Shown here piece after piece: positions 25,334-35,343 of a stretch of DNA of 64,000 nt. The position numbers were made by a program, and so were the translations under genes. The notes beneath the pieces were generated by a model. It saw only the letters and a program-made list of their open reading frames with translations, was not told the DNA's origin and made no database searches. Where the stretch lies: positions 18,314-82,313 of the forward strand of contig NZ_QBUY01000030.1 in assembly GCF_003121405.1 (NCBI RefSeq), read 5' to 3'. Numbering within the stretch: position 1 is the stretch's first letter; each line of letters opens with the position of its first letter. The DNA is from Paraburkholderia sp. C35 (GTDB taxonomy: Bacteria; Pseudomonadota; Gammaproteobacteria; Burkholderiales; Burkholderiaceae).

Positions 25334-25487
25334 GAATCGTTCTCCATTGTGCTGTGTGACATGCCGTGGATGCGTTGCGCCGAGTTTACCGCGAGCCGCG
25401 CAGCGGATCGCATGATGCGAAAAGGTCTATGCTGGGACTACAGTGCCACGGGCGTCGTGGCAAAAACGCTGCAGGGAGACAACCAGC

Positions 25488-25754
25488 ATGGAACGCGACG
25501 AATTCATCGAGGCATTGAAGCGCGAAGGCTACGCCGAAATCGTGACCGTCACGCGCGACGCGCACGGCACGCTCGATCATCACACGCATCCGTTCGAAGC
25601 GAAGGCGCTGATCCTGCATGGCGAACTGACGATACGCATCGGCGCCACGGATCACCTGTACATAACGGGCGATGTATTCCATCTGCAAGCGAATGTAAGC
25701 CATTCGGAACGCTTCGGGCCCGAAGGCGTTCAATATCTGGTCGGCCGCAAGTAG
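25488..25754 (+). CDS. Small cupin-domain protein
   Basis: 88 aa from the ATG at 25488 (GGGAG nine bases upstream). A single short cupin barrel has metal-ligand-like residues in the first motif (TLDHHTHPFEAKALILHGEL) and a second motif (TGDVFHLQANVSHSERFGPEG). Three histidines and a Glu could bind a metal. The substrate is unknown. It is alone between YjbQ and the SDR gene. Confidence 0.85.
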   Translation: MERDEFIEALKREGYAEIVTVTRDAHGTLDHHTHPFEAKALILHGELTIRIGATDHLYITGDVFHLQANVSHSERFGPEGVQYLVGRK

Positions 25755-25874
25755 CCGCGACGGAGGCGGGCAAAGCGCCTGCACGCTTCGCATCGAGCCG
25801 TTACTATTTTCGATGCGTTGGCATCTATCGTGCCGATGTCTTGTCGCTCATATTCACCATCGAGGAGGTTCTGA

Positions 25875-26738
25875 ATGCCTACGTCCACGACGCCCGTCTG
25901 GTTTATCACTGGCTGCTCAACCGGCTTTGGCAAGGAACTCGCTCTTGCGGTGCTCGCGCGCGGCTGGCGCTGCGTGGCGACGGCGCGGGACGCCGCGTCG
26001 CTGGCCGGGCTGGCCGAGCCGGGCAGCGACGCCGACGCCCGCCTGGCGCGCGTGCAGCTCGACGTGACCGATGCCGCGCAGATCGCCGCCGCTGTCGACA
26101 CCGCGCAGCAGCGCTTCGGCGCAATCGACGTGCTGGTCAACAATGCGGGCTATGGTTATCAATCGTCGGTCGAGGAAGGCGAGGAAGCGGAGATCCGCGC
26201 GCAGTTCGACGCGAACGTGTTCGGCCTGTTCGCGATGACGCGCGCCGTGCTGCCGGGCATGCGTGCGCGGCGCAAGGGGCATGTGGTGAACATTACGTCG
26301 GTGGCAGGGCTGGCGGGCTTTCCTGGCTCGGGTTACTACGCGGCGAGCAAGCACGCAGTGGAAGGCTGGTCCGATTCGCTCGCGACGGAAGCCGGGCCGC
26401 TCGGCATCCACGTGACCTGCGTCGAGCCTGGCCCGTTCCGCACCGACTGGGCGGGACGCTCGTTGAAGCAGACGCCCAACCGTATCGCCGATTACGCGGA
26501 GACGGCGGGCAAGCGCATGCAGACCACGGCGCAATACAGCGGCCATCAGCCAGGCGACCCTGTGCGCGCCGCGCAGGCCATGATCCGCCTCACGGAAGCC
26601 GACAACCCGCCGCGCCATCTCGTGCTCGGCGCATTCGGCGTCGATGCGGTGTCGAAGCGTCTGCATGCCACGCTCGCCGATATCGACGCGTGGCGCGAGA
26701 CGAGTCTCGGTGCGGATTTTCCTGACGCTTCGCGATAG
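25875..26738 (+). CDS. Short-chain dehydrogenase/reductase (SDR)
   Basis: 287 aa with a GAGGAGG ribosome site. Classical SDR marks are present: the cofactor loop TGCSTGFG near residue 12, NNAG, the active-site Ser in NITSVAGLAG and YAASK. A basic residue after beta-2 (ATARD) suggests NADP(H). The size and the C-terminal extension resemble the ketoreductase/retinol-dehydrogenase-like group. The substrate is not evident and there is no operon partner. Confidence 0.92.
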   Translation: MPTSTTPVWFITGCSTGFGKELALAVLARGWRCVATARDAASLAGLAEPGSDADARLARVQLDVTDAAQIAAAVDTAQQRFGAIDVLVNNAGYGYQSSVEEGEEAEIRAQFDANVFGLFAMTRAVLPGMRARRKGHVVNITSVAGLAGFPGSGYYAASKHAVEGWSDSLATEAGPLGIHVTCVEPGPFRTDWAGRSLKQTPNRIADYAETAGKRMQTTAQYSGHQPGDPVRAAQAMIRLTEADNPPRHLVLGAFGVDAVSKRLHATLADIDAWRETSLGADFPDASR

Positions 26739-26772
26739 CGAGCGCTAACCTTCGCGTGGGCGACGACTGGTT

Positions 26773-27447
26773 TTACGCGGGCCGCGCGGCGTCGGGATAG
26801 TATTGCGGCGCTTCGCGGCGATCGAACATGCCGTAATCGCGCACCACACGCACGCTGCGCAGTCGCGCGCCTGCTGGAAAGGCCAAGGCGCTCGCGAAGG
26901 CACTGGCGGCCTGTACGTCGCGCCACGCGGTCAGCAGGATGATGTCGCCCGGCGTCAGCACCGCGTCGAACACGTCCCACGCTGCGAGGCCCGCGGCGTC
27001 TTCGCGCAAGCCCAGGAAGCTCGCGACGCCGCATGCCCCCGCCTGTTTTACCCACTCCGCGTCACGCCGAGCATCGATCAGTACGATGGTGGTCGCATCG
27101 CCTGTTTCGGTTTCGTCGAGTCGTTGCTCGTGCAACGTGTGTCCGGCGGGCAGCCGCGTGTCGTGTGTGATCTGGCCGACGCGCAGCCGGTAATCGCTGA
27201 AGGTCTGCGTGCGGCCTTTTTCCTGCACGCCGTGATGCATCGCCTGCGTGCGCCATCGCACCAGCGCTTTCTCGTCGCGCCAGCCGGACAGCGATAGCAG
27301 CACGCCTTCGCGCGTGAGACTGGCATAGCGGACGTTATCGACGAAGCCGTCGATCTGTTCCAGCTCCGGCTTCAGCATTTTCGCGTAGCCGAGATACGTG
27401 TCCCATCGGTCCGCACGTGGCTGCACTTCGAACAGCACTGAAAACAT
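26773..27447 (-). CDS. Antibiotic biosynthesis monooxygenase (ABM)-like dimeric alpha-beta barrel protein
   Basis: 224 aa from the ATG at 27447 with AGGAG upstream. The N-terminal half is an ABM fold (MFSVLFEVQPRADRWDTYLG, LLSLSGWRDEKALVRWRTQA). The second half (residues about 110-224) looks like a second divergent copy (DIILLTAWRDVQAASAFASA). Such proteins range from monooxygenases to haem-degrading or stress proteins. It is downstream of the RidA-family gene with a 32-bp gap and is probably co-transcribed. Confidence 0.82.
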   Translation of the reverse strand: MFSVLFEVQPRADRWDTYLGYAKMLKPELEQIDGFVDNVRYASLTREGVLLSLSGWRDEKALVRWRTQAMHHGVQEKGRTQTFSDYRLRVGQITHDTRLPAGHTLHEQRLDETETGDATTIVLIDARRDAEWVKQAGACGVASFLGLREDAAGLAAWDVFDAVLTPGDIILLTAWRDVQAASAFASALAFPAGARLRSVRVVRDYGMFDRREAPQYYPDAARPA

Positions 27448-27479
27448 CGTGTTCTCCTGTTCAGACGCGCTAAACGCGC

Positions 27480-27872
27480 TCAGACGGCTGCGATGCAGTC
27501 GATCTCGATGTCGAACCGCCCCGGCCATGCAGGCACGCACACAAAGATGCGCGCGGGCGGATCCTTTGGAAAATAGCGCGCGTAAATCGCGTTGACGGCG
27601 GCGAACTGCTCGACCGACGTGCAATACACGTTGCACTTGAGCACGTTGTCGAGCGAGGAGCCGGCCGTTTCGACGCAGAGCTTGAGTTGCTCGAGGACCA
27701 GTTCGGTCTGGCGTTCGAGCGGCACATCGGCCACTTCACCTGTTTCGGGATCGAAAGGCGGCAGGCCCGACACGTAGATCGTGTCGCCATGCCGCGTGAC
27801 GACGGACGTCGGCGCCTTCCAGCGTTCCAGCCAGCCCGACAGCGGTTCCACCCTGATGATTTCACGTTTCAT
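27480..27872 (-). CDS. RidA-family enamine/imine deaminase
   Basis: 130 aa from the ATG at 27872. The open frame upstream has no family sequence. The RidA fold is clear: GDTIYVSGLPPFDPETGEV, a helix with VETAGSSLDNVLKCNVYCT, and the closing segment PPARIFVCVPAWPGRFDIEID. This holds the Arg that binds the substrate carboxylate and the terminal Glu. It would hydrolyse reactive enamines, and some members serve specific catabolic routes. It is the first gene of a two-gene unit with the ABM protein. Confidence 0.9.
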   Translation of the reverse strand: MKREIIRVEPLSGWLERWKAPTSVVTRHGDTIYVSGLPPFDPETGEVADVPLERQTELVLEQLKLCVETAGSSLDNVLKCNVYCTSVEQFAAVNAIYARYFPKDPPARIFVCVPAWPGRFDIEIDCIAAV

Positions 27873-28073
27873 TGCTGTGCACTCTCCTCGCATGATCTGG
27901 CTGCCATCGTAGCGCCGCGGGCTGCGCCGACGTTTCAGGCTGACACGAAATGACGGGTGCGATTGCGCAAAAGCGCTGCTCATTTTCCACTCATTCTGCG
28001 AGCTTACGATGCATACATCGAAAGAACGCAGCGCACCCGCCAACGCGGCGCGCTGCTTACAGAGGGGAACACC

Positions 28074-28550
28074 ATGAACAAGTCATTCGTAACAGCATGT
28101 GCTTCGGCACTCGTCGTCTCGCTCGCACTGAGCGGCTGCGCAACCTTCGACGGCTCACCCAACGTCTACAGCGCATCGCAGGCGCAGCGTGAGGAAAGCG
28201 TCCGTTTCGGCACCGTCGAAAGCGTGCGTCCCGTCACCATCGATACCAGCAACGGCCAGCCCGGCTTTCTCGGCGCGTTGGGTGGCGGCGCGATTGGCGG
28301 CATTGCCGGCAGCGCGATCGGCGGCGGACGCGGCTCGATCCTGACGGGCATCATCGGCGGCATTGCGGGCGCTGTGGCGGGCAACGAGGTGCAGAACCAC
28401 TTCGAGAAGAAGCAGGGCGTGGAAATCACCGTGCGCCTGGACGATGGCTCGCTGCGCGCCATCACCCAAAGCACCGACGGTCCGATGTTCTACGCAGGCC
28501 AACGCGTGCGGTTGCTGTCGGATGTCGGCGTGACCCGCGTGACGCTGTAA
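28074..28550 (+). CDS. Glycine-zipper outer-membrane lipoprotein (SlyB/PcpY type)
   Basis: 158 aa from the ATG at 28074. The lipobox LALSGC closes the signal peptide. A glycine zipper follows (GALGGGAIGGIAGSAIGGG, then IGGIAGAVAGNEV), forming the two helices of the 2TM family. The C-terminal domain (EITVRLDDGSLRAITQ) resembles the SH3-like tail of SlyB. Family members sit in the outer membrane and respond to envelope stress. Confidence 0.9.
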   Translation: MNKSFVTACASALVVSLALSGCATFDGSPNVYSASQAQREESVRFGTVESVRPVTIDTSNGQPGFLGALGGGAIGGIAGSAIGGGRGSILTGIIGGIAGAVAGNEVQNHFEKKQGVEITVRLDDGSLRAITQSTDGPMFYAGQRVRLLSDVGVTRVTL

Positions 28551-28621
28551 GCGCTGGTACGGCAACGAGCGGCAACGGGCAGCACACGCCGCAACCCGGC
28601 AAGCAAACGAAGGAGACCATC

Positions 28622-29032
28622 ATGTTCATGCGCGATGACGTGATCTACGAGTTTCATCACATCGGCATCCCGACCAGCGAAGTGCGCGAAGGCGAGCGCT
28701 ACAGCCCGCAGTACCGGATGTACACGAGCGACAGCGACTGCAAGCTCGCACGCATCCAGTATCACCGCTTCGAAGCCGACAGCCCGCTGCACGAACTGAT
28801 GCGTCGCATGCCGCATCTGGCGTTCAAGGTCGACGATCTCGAGCGGGCCATCGACGGCAAGGAGGTCGTGCTCGGCCCCTACGAACCGATCGACGGCTTC
28901 CGCGTGGCGGCGATCATCGATGGCGGCATGCCGGTGGAACTGATCCAGACCGTGCTCGACGATGAAGAAATCTGGAGCCGCGCGGTGACGGGCCGGCACG
29001 CGCGGCTGTACTGCGCACAGTACGAGGCTTGA
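28622..29032 (+). CDS. VOC (glyoxalase/dioxygenase)-superfamily protein
   Basis: 136 aa with AAGGAG just upstream. Two beta-alpha-beta modules are suggested by YEFHHIGIPTSEVREGER and MPHLAFKVDDLERAIDGK. A potential metal-ligand set is His in FHHIGI, His in PHLAF and Glu in PVELIQT. The function is unknown. It ends one base before the convergent allophanate hydrolase gene. Confidence 0.75.
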   Translation: MFMRDDVIYEFHHIGIPTSEVREGERYSPQYRMYTSDSDCKLARIQYHRFEADSPLHELMRRMPHLAFKVDDLERAIDGKEVVLGPYEPIDGFRVAAIIDGGMPVELIQTVLDDEEIWSRAVTGRHARLYCAQYEA

Positions 29033-29033
29033 A

Positions 29034-30836
29034 CTACGCGGCGCGTTGCACCCACGCGCGCCAGCCGCCGTATGGCGTGATGTCGGTGGCGCCTTCGATG
29101 CCGTATGCCTCGCAGACAAAGCCCGTTTCCCAGCTGCCGTCCGCCAGTTCGACTTTGCCCAATGCAAGCGGCGCAGGAATGGCGGCGAGAAACGAGCCTG
29201 CTTCGCTCGCAGGCATGTCCCACACTTCGACTTCGATTGCCGTGCCGTTCGCGCTGTCGCGCATCATGCCCGGCCGTTGTGTCGAGCCGCCCGACGCGAG
29301 CGCATACAGTCGATAACGCGGCGCGCTCGTGGTCCTGCCGACAAGCGTTGCACCTCGCGCGGTCAACTGCCCGTTCAGCGGCAACCCTTCGAGATGCGCC
29401 CCGCACACCACCAGCTTCATGCGGTCGTGACGGGCCGCATTGGAAGGCACGTTCGCATCCTGCTGCGCGCCGCCGATCGGCGGCACGGCGAGCTTGCGAT
29501 GCAGCGCATCGGCGACGCTCAGCAGATACTGATCGGTGAATGCGCGGCCGAACAGCGTCACGCCCCACGGCAGGCCGTTGCGCATAAAACCGGCAGGCGT
29601 GGCGACGGCCGCGTAATCGAGCAGGTTCATGAAGTTCGTGTAATGCCCCAGCAGCGAATTCGCGCCGACAGGATCGCGTTCGAGTTCGTCGAGCGTCACT
29701 GCACGCGGAATGGACGGCGTCAGCACGCAATCGAGTCCGGCGAGCACGGCATCGCAGCGCTGCTTCAGCGCCTGCAGTTTGTACTGCGCGCGGAAGGCAT
29801 CGACGGCGGTGGTGCCGGGCGCTTTCGCGAGCACATCGCGAATCACGGGCAGCACGGCGTCCGGCTGCGATTCCATCAACGCGCCCGTCACGCTGTAGCG
29901 CTCGGCGACCCACGGTCCTTCGTAGAGCAGATGCGCGGCCTCGATGAATGGCGCGAAGTCGATCTCGACCGCTTCGCCGCCGATCGCTTCGAGCGCTGCA
30001 CGGGCCTGCGCGAACAGTGCAGGGCTTTCTTCGCAGCCCGCATATTCGAGCTGACGCGGCACGCCGAAACGAAAATGCTTCACGGCGCCGAAGGCCGTTA
30101 CGTCGTTCCATTGCGGATTGGCGCGGCTGTAGGCATCGGCGGGATCGTGGCGCGCGGTGAGCGCGAGCAGTTCGCTCGCCTCGCTGGCTGTCGCGGTGAA
30201 GTAGGTCACGCAGTCGAGCGTGCGGCACGCAGGCACGACGCCCGCTGTCGATAGCAAGCCCTTCGTGCCTTTCGTGCCGACGAGATTGTTCAGTGCCGCA
30301 GGCACGCGGCCCGAACCCGCCGTGTCGGTGCCAAGCGAGAAGCTCGCGACGCCGAGCGCGACGGCGAGCGACGACCCCGCACTCGACCCACCCGAAGGAT
30401 ACGCAGCGTGCACGCTGTTGCGGCACTTGCCATAGGGCGAGCGCGTGCCGTTCAGACCAGTGGCGAACTGGTCGAGATTGGTCTTGCCGACCGGCACCGC
30501 ACCGAGCGCGATCAGCTGCGCGACGAGTGTTGCGGTTTCGTCAGGCGTGTATGCAAAGGCCGGGCAGGCGGCCGTGGTCGGAATGCCCGCGAGATCGATG
30601 TTGTCCTTCAGCGCGAATGGCACGCCATAGAGCGGCAGCGATTGCGCGTCGCGTTCGTCCAGTGCGGCGAGATAAGGCTCGATTTCAGCGTCGGACAGCA
30701 GATGAATGAACAGATGAAAGTCCGGGTTCAGCGCGGCGGCGCGCTTGCGCAACGCGCCGATCAGTTCGCGCGGGGTCGTGCGGCCTGCACGGTACGCGGC
30801 GCGTACGGCAGGAAGACGCAGATCGAATGAATCCAT
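29034..30836 (-). CDS. atzF: Allophanate hydrolase
   Basis: Hydrolyses allophanate to ammonia and CO2, the last step of the operon's pathway. 600 aa from the ATG at 30836, with AAGGAATC upstream; the longer frame beyond it runs into the carboxylase gene. The amidase-signature domain has the Ser-Ser-Lys triad (Lys in PFALKDNIDL, Ser residues in PSGGSSAGSS and DTAGSGRVPAA). The C-terminal allophanate-specific domain (about residues 460-600) is complete. It lies 38 bp after the carboxylase gene as last gene of the guanidine operon. Confidence 0.93.
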   Translation of the reverse strand: MDSFDLRLPAVRAAYRAGRTTPRELIGALRKRAAALNPDFHLFIHLLSDAEIEPYLAALDERDAQSLPLYGVPFALKDNIDLAGIPTTAACPAFAYTPDETATLVAQLIALGAVPVGKTNLDQFATGLNGTRSPYGKCRNSVHAAYPSGGSSAGSSLAVALGVASFSLGTDTAGSGRVPAALNNLVGTKGTKGLLSTAGVVPACRTLDCVTYFTATASEASELLALTARHDPADAYSRANPQWNDVTAFGAVKHFRFGVPRQLEYAGCEESPALFAQARAALEAIGGEAVEIDFAPFIEAAHLLYEGPWVAERYSVTGALMESQPDAVLPVIRDVLAKAPGTTAVDAFRAQYKLQALKQRCDAVLAGLDCVLTPSIPRAVTLDELERDPVGANSLLGHYTNFMNLLDYAAVATPAGFMRNGLPWGVTLFGRAFTDQYLLSVADALHRKLAVPPIGGAQQDANVPSNAARHDRMKLVVCGAHLEGLPLNGQLTARGATLVGRTTSAPRYRLYALASGGSTQRPGMMRDSANGTAIEVEVWDMPASEAGSFLAAIPAPLALGKVELADGSWETGFVCEAYGIEGATDITPYGGWRAWVQRAA

Positions 30837-30874
30837 GTTCGATGATTCCTTGAATGCGTTGTTTGAAGCGCGCG

Positions 30875-33800
30875 TCACGCGTGCTGTTCGATCACGACGA
30901 CGCGCTGCCCCGCGCGAACGGGCGAACCGGGCGCAACGTGAATCTCGCCGACGGTGCCCGCGCAAGGCGCGATCACGGAGATCTCCATCTTCATCGATTC
31001 GATCACGAGCAGCACGTCGCCGGCTTCGACGCTTGCGCCGGGTTCGACGCGCACCTGCCACAGATTACCCGCGATCTCGCTATCGACGGCGATCTGGCCT
31101 TCCGTGAGCGGCGCGATATCGGCCTCTGCGGCGACGGGCGGCTCCAGCGTTTCTTCGTTGCTGCCTGCTTCATGCCAGCGCTGGCGCTCTGCCTGAAACG
31201 CCGCTTGCTGGCGCGTGCGGAACTGCGCGATGTCGTCCGACTCGCGTTCGAGAAACGCCTGATAGTCAGCCAGCGACAACTCCGTCTCTTCGATCTTCAA
31301 CGGATAACGTCCGAGCGGAAACGCTTCGCGGATACGCAGCAGTTCGTCGGCGGAGACTTCGTAAAAGCGGATCTGATCGAAAAAGCGCAACAGATAAGGA
31401 CGCCCCGCGAAGTCCGCGACATCGCGATAGCGATTCCACATCTGCAGCGTGCGTCCGACGAACTGATAGCCGCCGGGACCTTCCATGCCATACACGCACA
31501 GATACGCGCCGCCGATGCCGACCGAGTTCTCCGCTGTCCATGTGCGCGCCGGGTTGTACTTGGTCGTCACCAGCCGATGACGCGGATCGAGCGGCGTCGC
31601 GACGGGTGCGCCCAGATAGACATCGCCGAGTCCCATCACCAGATAGCTGGCATCGAAGACGACACGTTTTACAGCGTTGATCGAATCGAGGTCGTTGATG
31701 CGGCGGATAAACTCCAGATTGCTCGGGCACCACGGCGCGTCCTTGCGCACGGTGGTCATGTACTTGTCGATAGCAAGCTGGCACGCAGGATCGTCCCACG
31801 ATAGCGGCAGATGCACGATACGCGACGGCGCGCGCAAGTCCTTTTGCAGCAGCACGCGTTGCCATGTTTCGGCAACGTGATCGAGCAGTGTGGCAAGCGG
31901 CAATTGCTCGGGCTGATAGTGAACCTGCAGCGAACGGATGCCCGGCGTCAGATCGATCACGCCTGGCAACTGCAGCGCTTCGAGCGATTGCATCAGCGCG
32001 TGGCCGCGAAAGCGCAGCACGAGATCGAGTTCGGGCGGGCCGATTTCGAGCAGCAGATGCGTGTCACCGGAAAGACGCGCGACGAGTTGCTCGTGGCCTT
32101 CGCCGACATGCAGCACGATGGGCGACTGCAGGTGCTTATCTGGCTTCGATGTATTCGCGACATTCGCAGCGTTCGCAGCATTCGCAGCAGTGAGCGATGC
32201 CACCTCTTCGGCGCGCGCAAGCGCCGCTGCGCGTGCCGTCGCGATATCGACTGGCGCGAAGCGCACCTTGTCGCCGGCCTTCAACTGACCGATCTGCCAC
32301 AGGTCCGCTTCGATGACCGTCACAGGACACACGAAGCCGCCAAGGCTCGGACCATCCGGGCCGAGAATCACAGGCATGTCGCCCGTGAAATCGATTGCGC
32401 CGACGGCATATGGATTGTCGTGAATGTTCGACGGATGCAGGCCCGCTTCGCCGCCATCAGCGCGCGTCCACTCGGGTTTGGGACCGATCAGGCGCACACC
32501 GGTGCGGCTCGAATTGAAGTGGATTTCCCAGTCGGTATCGAGAAACTGCTCGATATAGCGTGCGCTGAAGTATTCGGGCGCGCCATGCGGGCCGTAGATC
32601 ACGCGCAGCACGCGCACGTCGTCCAACCGATGCGCGAGCGAGGCAGGCAATGCAGCCCCTGCCTCGCGATCGGTCAACGCATGCAGATGCAGCACGTCGC
32701 CGGCACGCAGCGCGCGCCCGCCGTGGCCGCCGAACTGGCCGAGCGTGAACGTGCTGCGACTGCCGAGATAGTGCGCAACGTCGAGGCCACCGCGCACGCA
32801 CAGATAGGCGCGCGCGCCTGCGCCGCGTATCGTGCCGAGTGCGAGCGTCGAGCCTGCCGGTACGAACAATGTCGTGTTCATCGGCTGAGGGATGTCGTCG
32901 AGCATTACGGGCAGCGTCGCGCCCGTCACGGTGACGACAGCATCGGTATTGAAGCGCAGCGTGGGCCCGCTCATCGTGATTTCGAGGGCGGCTGCCTGTG
33001 CGTCGTTGCCGAGCAGACGATTGCCCAACCGCAGCGCGCGGTCGTCCATCGGGCCTGAAGGCGGCACGCCGACGGCCCAATAGCCCGGACGGCCCGGATA
33101 GTCCTGCACAGTCGTCTGCGTGCCGCCGCTGATCACTTCGAATGTCGATGCGCGATATCGCAGGCCTTCGAGGCAACGCGTCCACGGATGGCCGCTGGCG
33201 AACGGCGCATCGGCAAGAATCTGCCGCAGATAATCGCGGTTCGTTTCGACGCCGTAGATGCGTGAGGCTGCGAGCGCGGCGTCGAGCGCTGCTCGTGCTG
33301 CATCGCGAGTCGGTTGCCAAGCGATCAGTTTCGCGAGCATCGGATCGAACCAAGGTGGCACTTCGCAACCCGCTTCGATCCACGTGTCGATGCGCAATGC
33401 GCGGCCGTCGGCAGAAGGGAACGACACATCGGTCAACAGCCCCGGACAGGGCTTGAAATCGCGGCCCGGATCTTCTGCATAGAGACGTGCCTGGATCGCA
33501 TGCCCTTGCGGTTTCAGATCGCGCGACAACACATCGAGCGGCGCGAGCGTGCCTGCAGCAAGCTCGATCATCCAGCGTACGAGGTCGACGCCCCACACCT
33601 GTTCCGTTACGCCGTGCTCGACCTGCAAGCGCGTGTTGACTTCGAGAAAGTAGAAACGTGCGGCGTCGCTGTCATAGACGAATTCGACCGTACCTGCCGA
33701 CCGATACGAGACCGCTTGCGCAAGGCGAATCGCCGCATCGCACAGCGCGGCCTCGACGCCATCAGGCAGATTCGGCGCAGGCGTTTCTTCGAGTACCTTC

Positions 33801-34504
33801 TGGTTGCGACGCTGCACCGAACAGTCGCGCACGCCGAGCGCGATGGCTGCGCCTTTGCCGTCGCCGAACACCTGCACTTCAAGATGTCGCGCTTTCTCGA
33901 TGTACTTTTCGAGGAACACGCCGGCATCGCTAAAGTTGTTTTGTCCGAGACGTTTGACGTTATCGAACTGCGCCGCAAGTTCCTCGGCAGAACGGCACAC
34001 GCGCATGCCGATGCCGCCGCCGCCCGCCGTGCTTTTCAGCATCACGGGATAGCCGATCCGTTCGGCTGCTTCCAGCGCGGCGTCGAGGCCATCGAGCAGG
34101 CCTGTGCCTTCGAGCATCGGCACGCCCTGTTCCGCAGCGATCGCGCGCGCCGTGTGCTTGAGGCCAAACGCGCGCAGTTGTTCAGGCGTCGGCCCGATGA
34201 ACGCGACGCCCGCCGCTTCGCATGCTTCGGCAAAGGCCGCGTTCTCCGACAGAAAGCCATAACCCGGATGAATCGCCTGCGCGCCTTGTGCACGCGCGAT
34301 CTCCAGAATCTTCGCGATGTCGAGATACGTGACGCTCGCCGCGCCGTCGCCGAGACTGCACGCCGTATCGGCGAGACTGACGTGGCGGCTCGCGCGGTCC
34401 GCTTCGCTATAGACGGCGACGCCTTTTACGTCGAGTTCGCGCAGCGTGCGCAGAATGCGGCAGGCAATCGCGCCGCGATTCGCAATGAGGACTTTATCGA
34501 ACAT
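30875..34504 (-). CDS. uca: Biotin-dependent urea/guanidine carboxylase
   Basis: A 1209-aa single-chain carboxylase. Domains in order are biotin carboxylase (about 1-450, ATP loop GGGIGMRVC, EVNTRLQVEHGV), KipA-like (about 460-780, TTVQDYPGRPGYWAVGVPPS), KipI-like (about 830-1060, ending near EGPGGYQFVGRTLQMWN) and a biotinyl domain with the lysine in ESMKMEIS. A low-complexity AANAANVAN linker at about residue 780 comes from a 9-bp tandem repeat near 32155-32190. Homologues under guanidine-I riboswitches with DUF1989 partners prefer guanidine over urea, so guanidine carboxylase is the likelier role. Confidence 0.92.
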   Translation of the reverse strand: MFDKVLIANRGAIACRILRTLRELDVKGVAVYSEADRASRHVSLADTACSLGDGAASVTYLDIAKILEIARAQGAQAIHPGYGFLSENAAFAEACEAAGVAFIGPTPEQLRAFGLKHTARAIAAEQGVPMLEGTGLLDGLDAALEAAERIGYPVMLKSTAGGGGIGMRVCRSAEELAAQFDNVKRLGQNNFSDAGVFLEKYIEKARHLEVQVFGDGKGAAIALGVRDCSVQRRNQKVLEETPAPNLPDGVEAALCDAAIRLAQAVSYRSAGTVEFVYDSDAARFYFLEVNTRLQVEHGVTEQVWGVDLVRWMIELAAGTLAPLDVLSRDLKPQGHAIQARLYAEDPGRDFKPCPGLLTDVSFPSADGRALRIDTWIEAGCEVPPWFDPMLAKLIAWQPTRDAARAALDAALAASRIYGVETNRDYLRQILADAPFASGHPWTRCLEGLRYRASTFEVISGGTQTTVQDYPGRPGYWAVGVPPSGPMDDRALRLGNRLLGNDAQAAALEITMSGPTLRFNTDAVVTVTGATLPVMLDDIPQPMNTTLFVPAGSTLALGTIRGAGARAYLCVRGGLDVAHYLGSRSTFTLGQFGGHGGRALRAGDVLHLHALTDREAGAALPASLAHRLDDVRVLRVIYGPHGAPEYFSARYIEQFLDTDWEIHFNSSRTGVRLIGPKPEWTRADGGEAGLHPSNIHDNPYAVGAIDFTGDMPVILGPDGPSLGGFVCPVTVIEADLWQIGQLKAGDKVRFAPVDIATARAAALARAEEVASLTAANAANAANVANTSKPDKHLQSPIVLHVGEGHEQLVARLSGDTHLLLEIGPPELDLVLRFRGHALMQSLEALQLPGVIDLTPGIRSLQVHYQPEQLPLATLLDHVAETWQRVLLQKDLRAPSRIVHLPLSWDDPACQLAIDKYMTTVRKDAPWCPSNLEFIRRINDLDSINAVKRVVFDASYLVMGLGDVYLGAPVATPLDPRHRLVTTKYNPARTWTAENSVGIGGAYLCVYGMEGPGGYQFVGRTLQMWNRYRDVADFAGRPYLLRFFDQIRFYEVSADELLRIREAFPLGRYPLKIEETELSLADYQAFLERESDDIAQFRTRQQAAFQAERQRWHEAGSNEETLEPPVAAEADIAPLTEGQIAVDSEIAGNLWQVRVEPGASVEAGDVLLVIESMKMEISVIAPCAGTVGEIHVAPGSPVRAGQRVVVIEQHA

Positions 34505-34684
34505 GAGTGGATGTTCAATGCGTGGGCGGGCCGTCCCGCCACGTGGGCATGCATGCCGAGGTCGTCCACGGCAGATCGCTTTGTATCCGGAAAGCGTGCG
34601 ATGGTTAGCGCTTCGTGCGGTCGATGCGCATGAAACGCTCAGCGCGCACTTTCATCACGGTGTAGAACCATACGCGCAAGTTGC

Positions 34685-35329
34685 TCAGTTCCATATCGTC
34701 AGCTCCGCAGGAGTGGGGTTGTAGGCGTTGCACGGATTGTTCAGTTGCGGGCAGTTCGAGATCAGCACGATCACATCCATTTCGGCGCGCAATTCGACGT
34801 ATTTGCCCGGCGCGGAAATGCCGTCTTCGAATGTGAGGCCACCCTCGGATGTGACGGGCACATTCATGAAGAAATTGATGTTGGCGGCGATGTCGTGCTT
34901 TGACAGGCGGCCATCGTGTGCGCACGCGCGCAGATAGTTATCGCGGCAGCTATGCATGTAGCGCTTTTCCAGCGCGTAGCGCACAGTGTTGCTCTCTTGC
35001 GCGCACGCGCCGCCGAGCGTGTCATGACGTCCGCACGTATCGGCGACGATGGTCAGCATCGGGTTGCCGAGATTCGAATAAAGCACCGTGCCTGTTGTCA
35101 GATAGAGGCTCTGCTGGCGGCGCAGCGTGCGTTGCGCGTCGTAGCGTTCGCGCGTATCGGCGAGGCTGTAGAACAGCGTGTCGATAGCCTGATTGCCTTC
35201 TACATCGCGAATGCGCAGCGTCTGGTCGGCTTTCACTTCCTTGAGCCACGGCTCGCCCGCAGGCAAGGTTTCCTGAAAGATCGCATCAGCGGGATTGAGC
35301 GTGCTGGTCGTAAGGGTGGATGTCGTCAT
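34685..35329 (-). CDS. DUF1989 protein, carboxyguanidine deiminase subunit (urea carboxylase-associated protein)
   Basis: 214 aa from the ATG at 35329. DUF1989 features are LRIRDVEGNQAIDTLFYSL, TIVADTCGRHDTLGGACAQE and NINFFMNVPVTSEGG, including the conserved Cys and His residues. With its neighbour it forms the CgdAB-type heteromer, which converts carboxyguanidine to allophanate and ammonia in guanidine-degrading bacteria. I cannot say which is subunit A or B. A 180-bp gap without a recognised element separates it from the carboxylase gene. Confidence 0.88.
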   Translation of the reverse strand: MTTSTLTTSTLNPADAIFQETLPAGEPWLKEVKADQTLRIRDVEGNQAIDTLFYSLADTRERYDAQRTLRRQQSLYLTTGTVLYSNLGNPMLTIVADTCGRHDTLGGACAQESNTVRYALEKRYMHSCRDNYLRACAHDGRLSKHDIAANINFFMNVPVTSEGGLTFEDGISAPGKYVELRAEMDVIVLISNCPQLNNPCNAYNPTPAELTIWN

Positions 35330-35343
35330 GGCGCGCGTCCCGC

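Noticed and set aside
32155..32190. A CRISPR-like or variable tandem repeat (9-bp units of GCATTCGCA type)
   Set aside because: It is a four-unit low-complexity linker inside the carboxylase gene, in frame and coding Ala-Asn repeats. There are no spacers.
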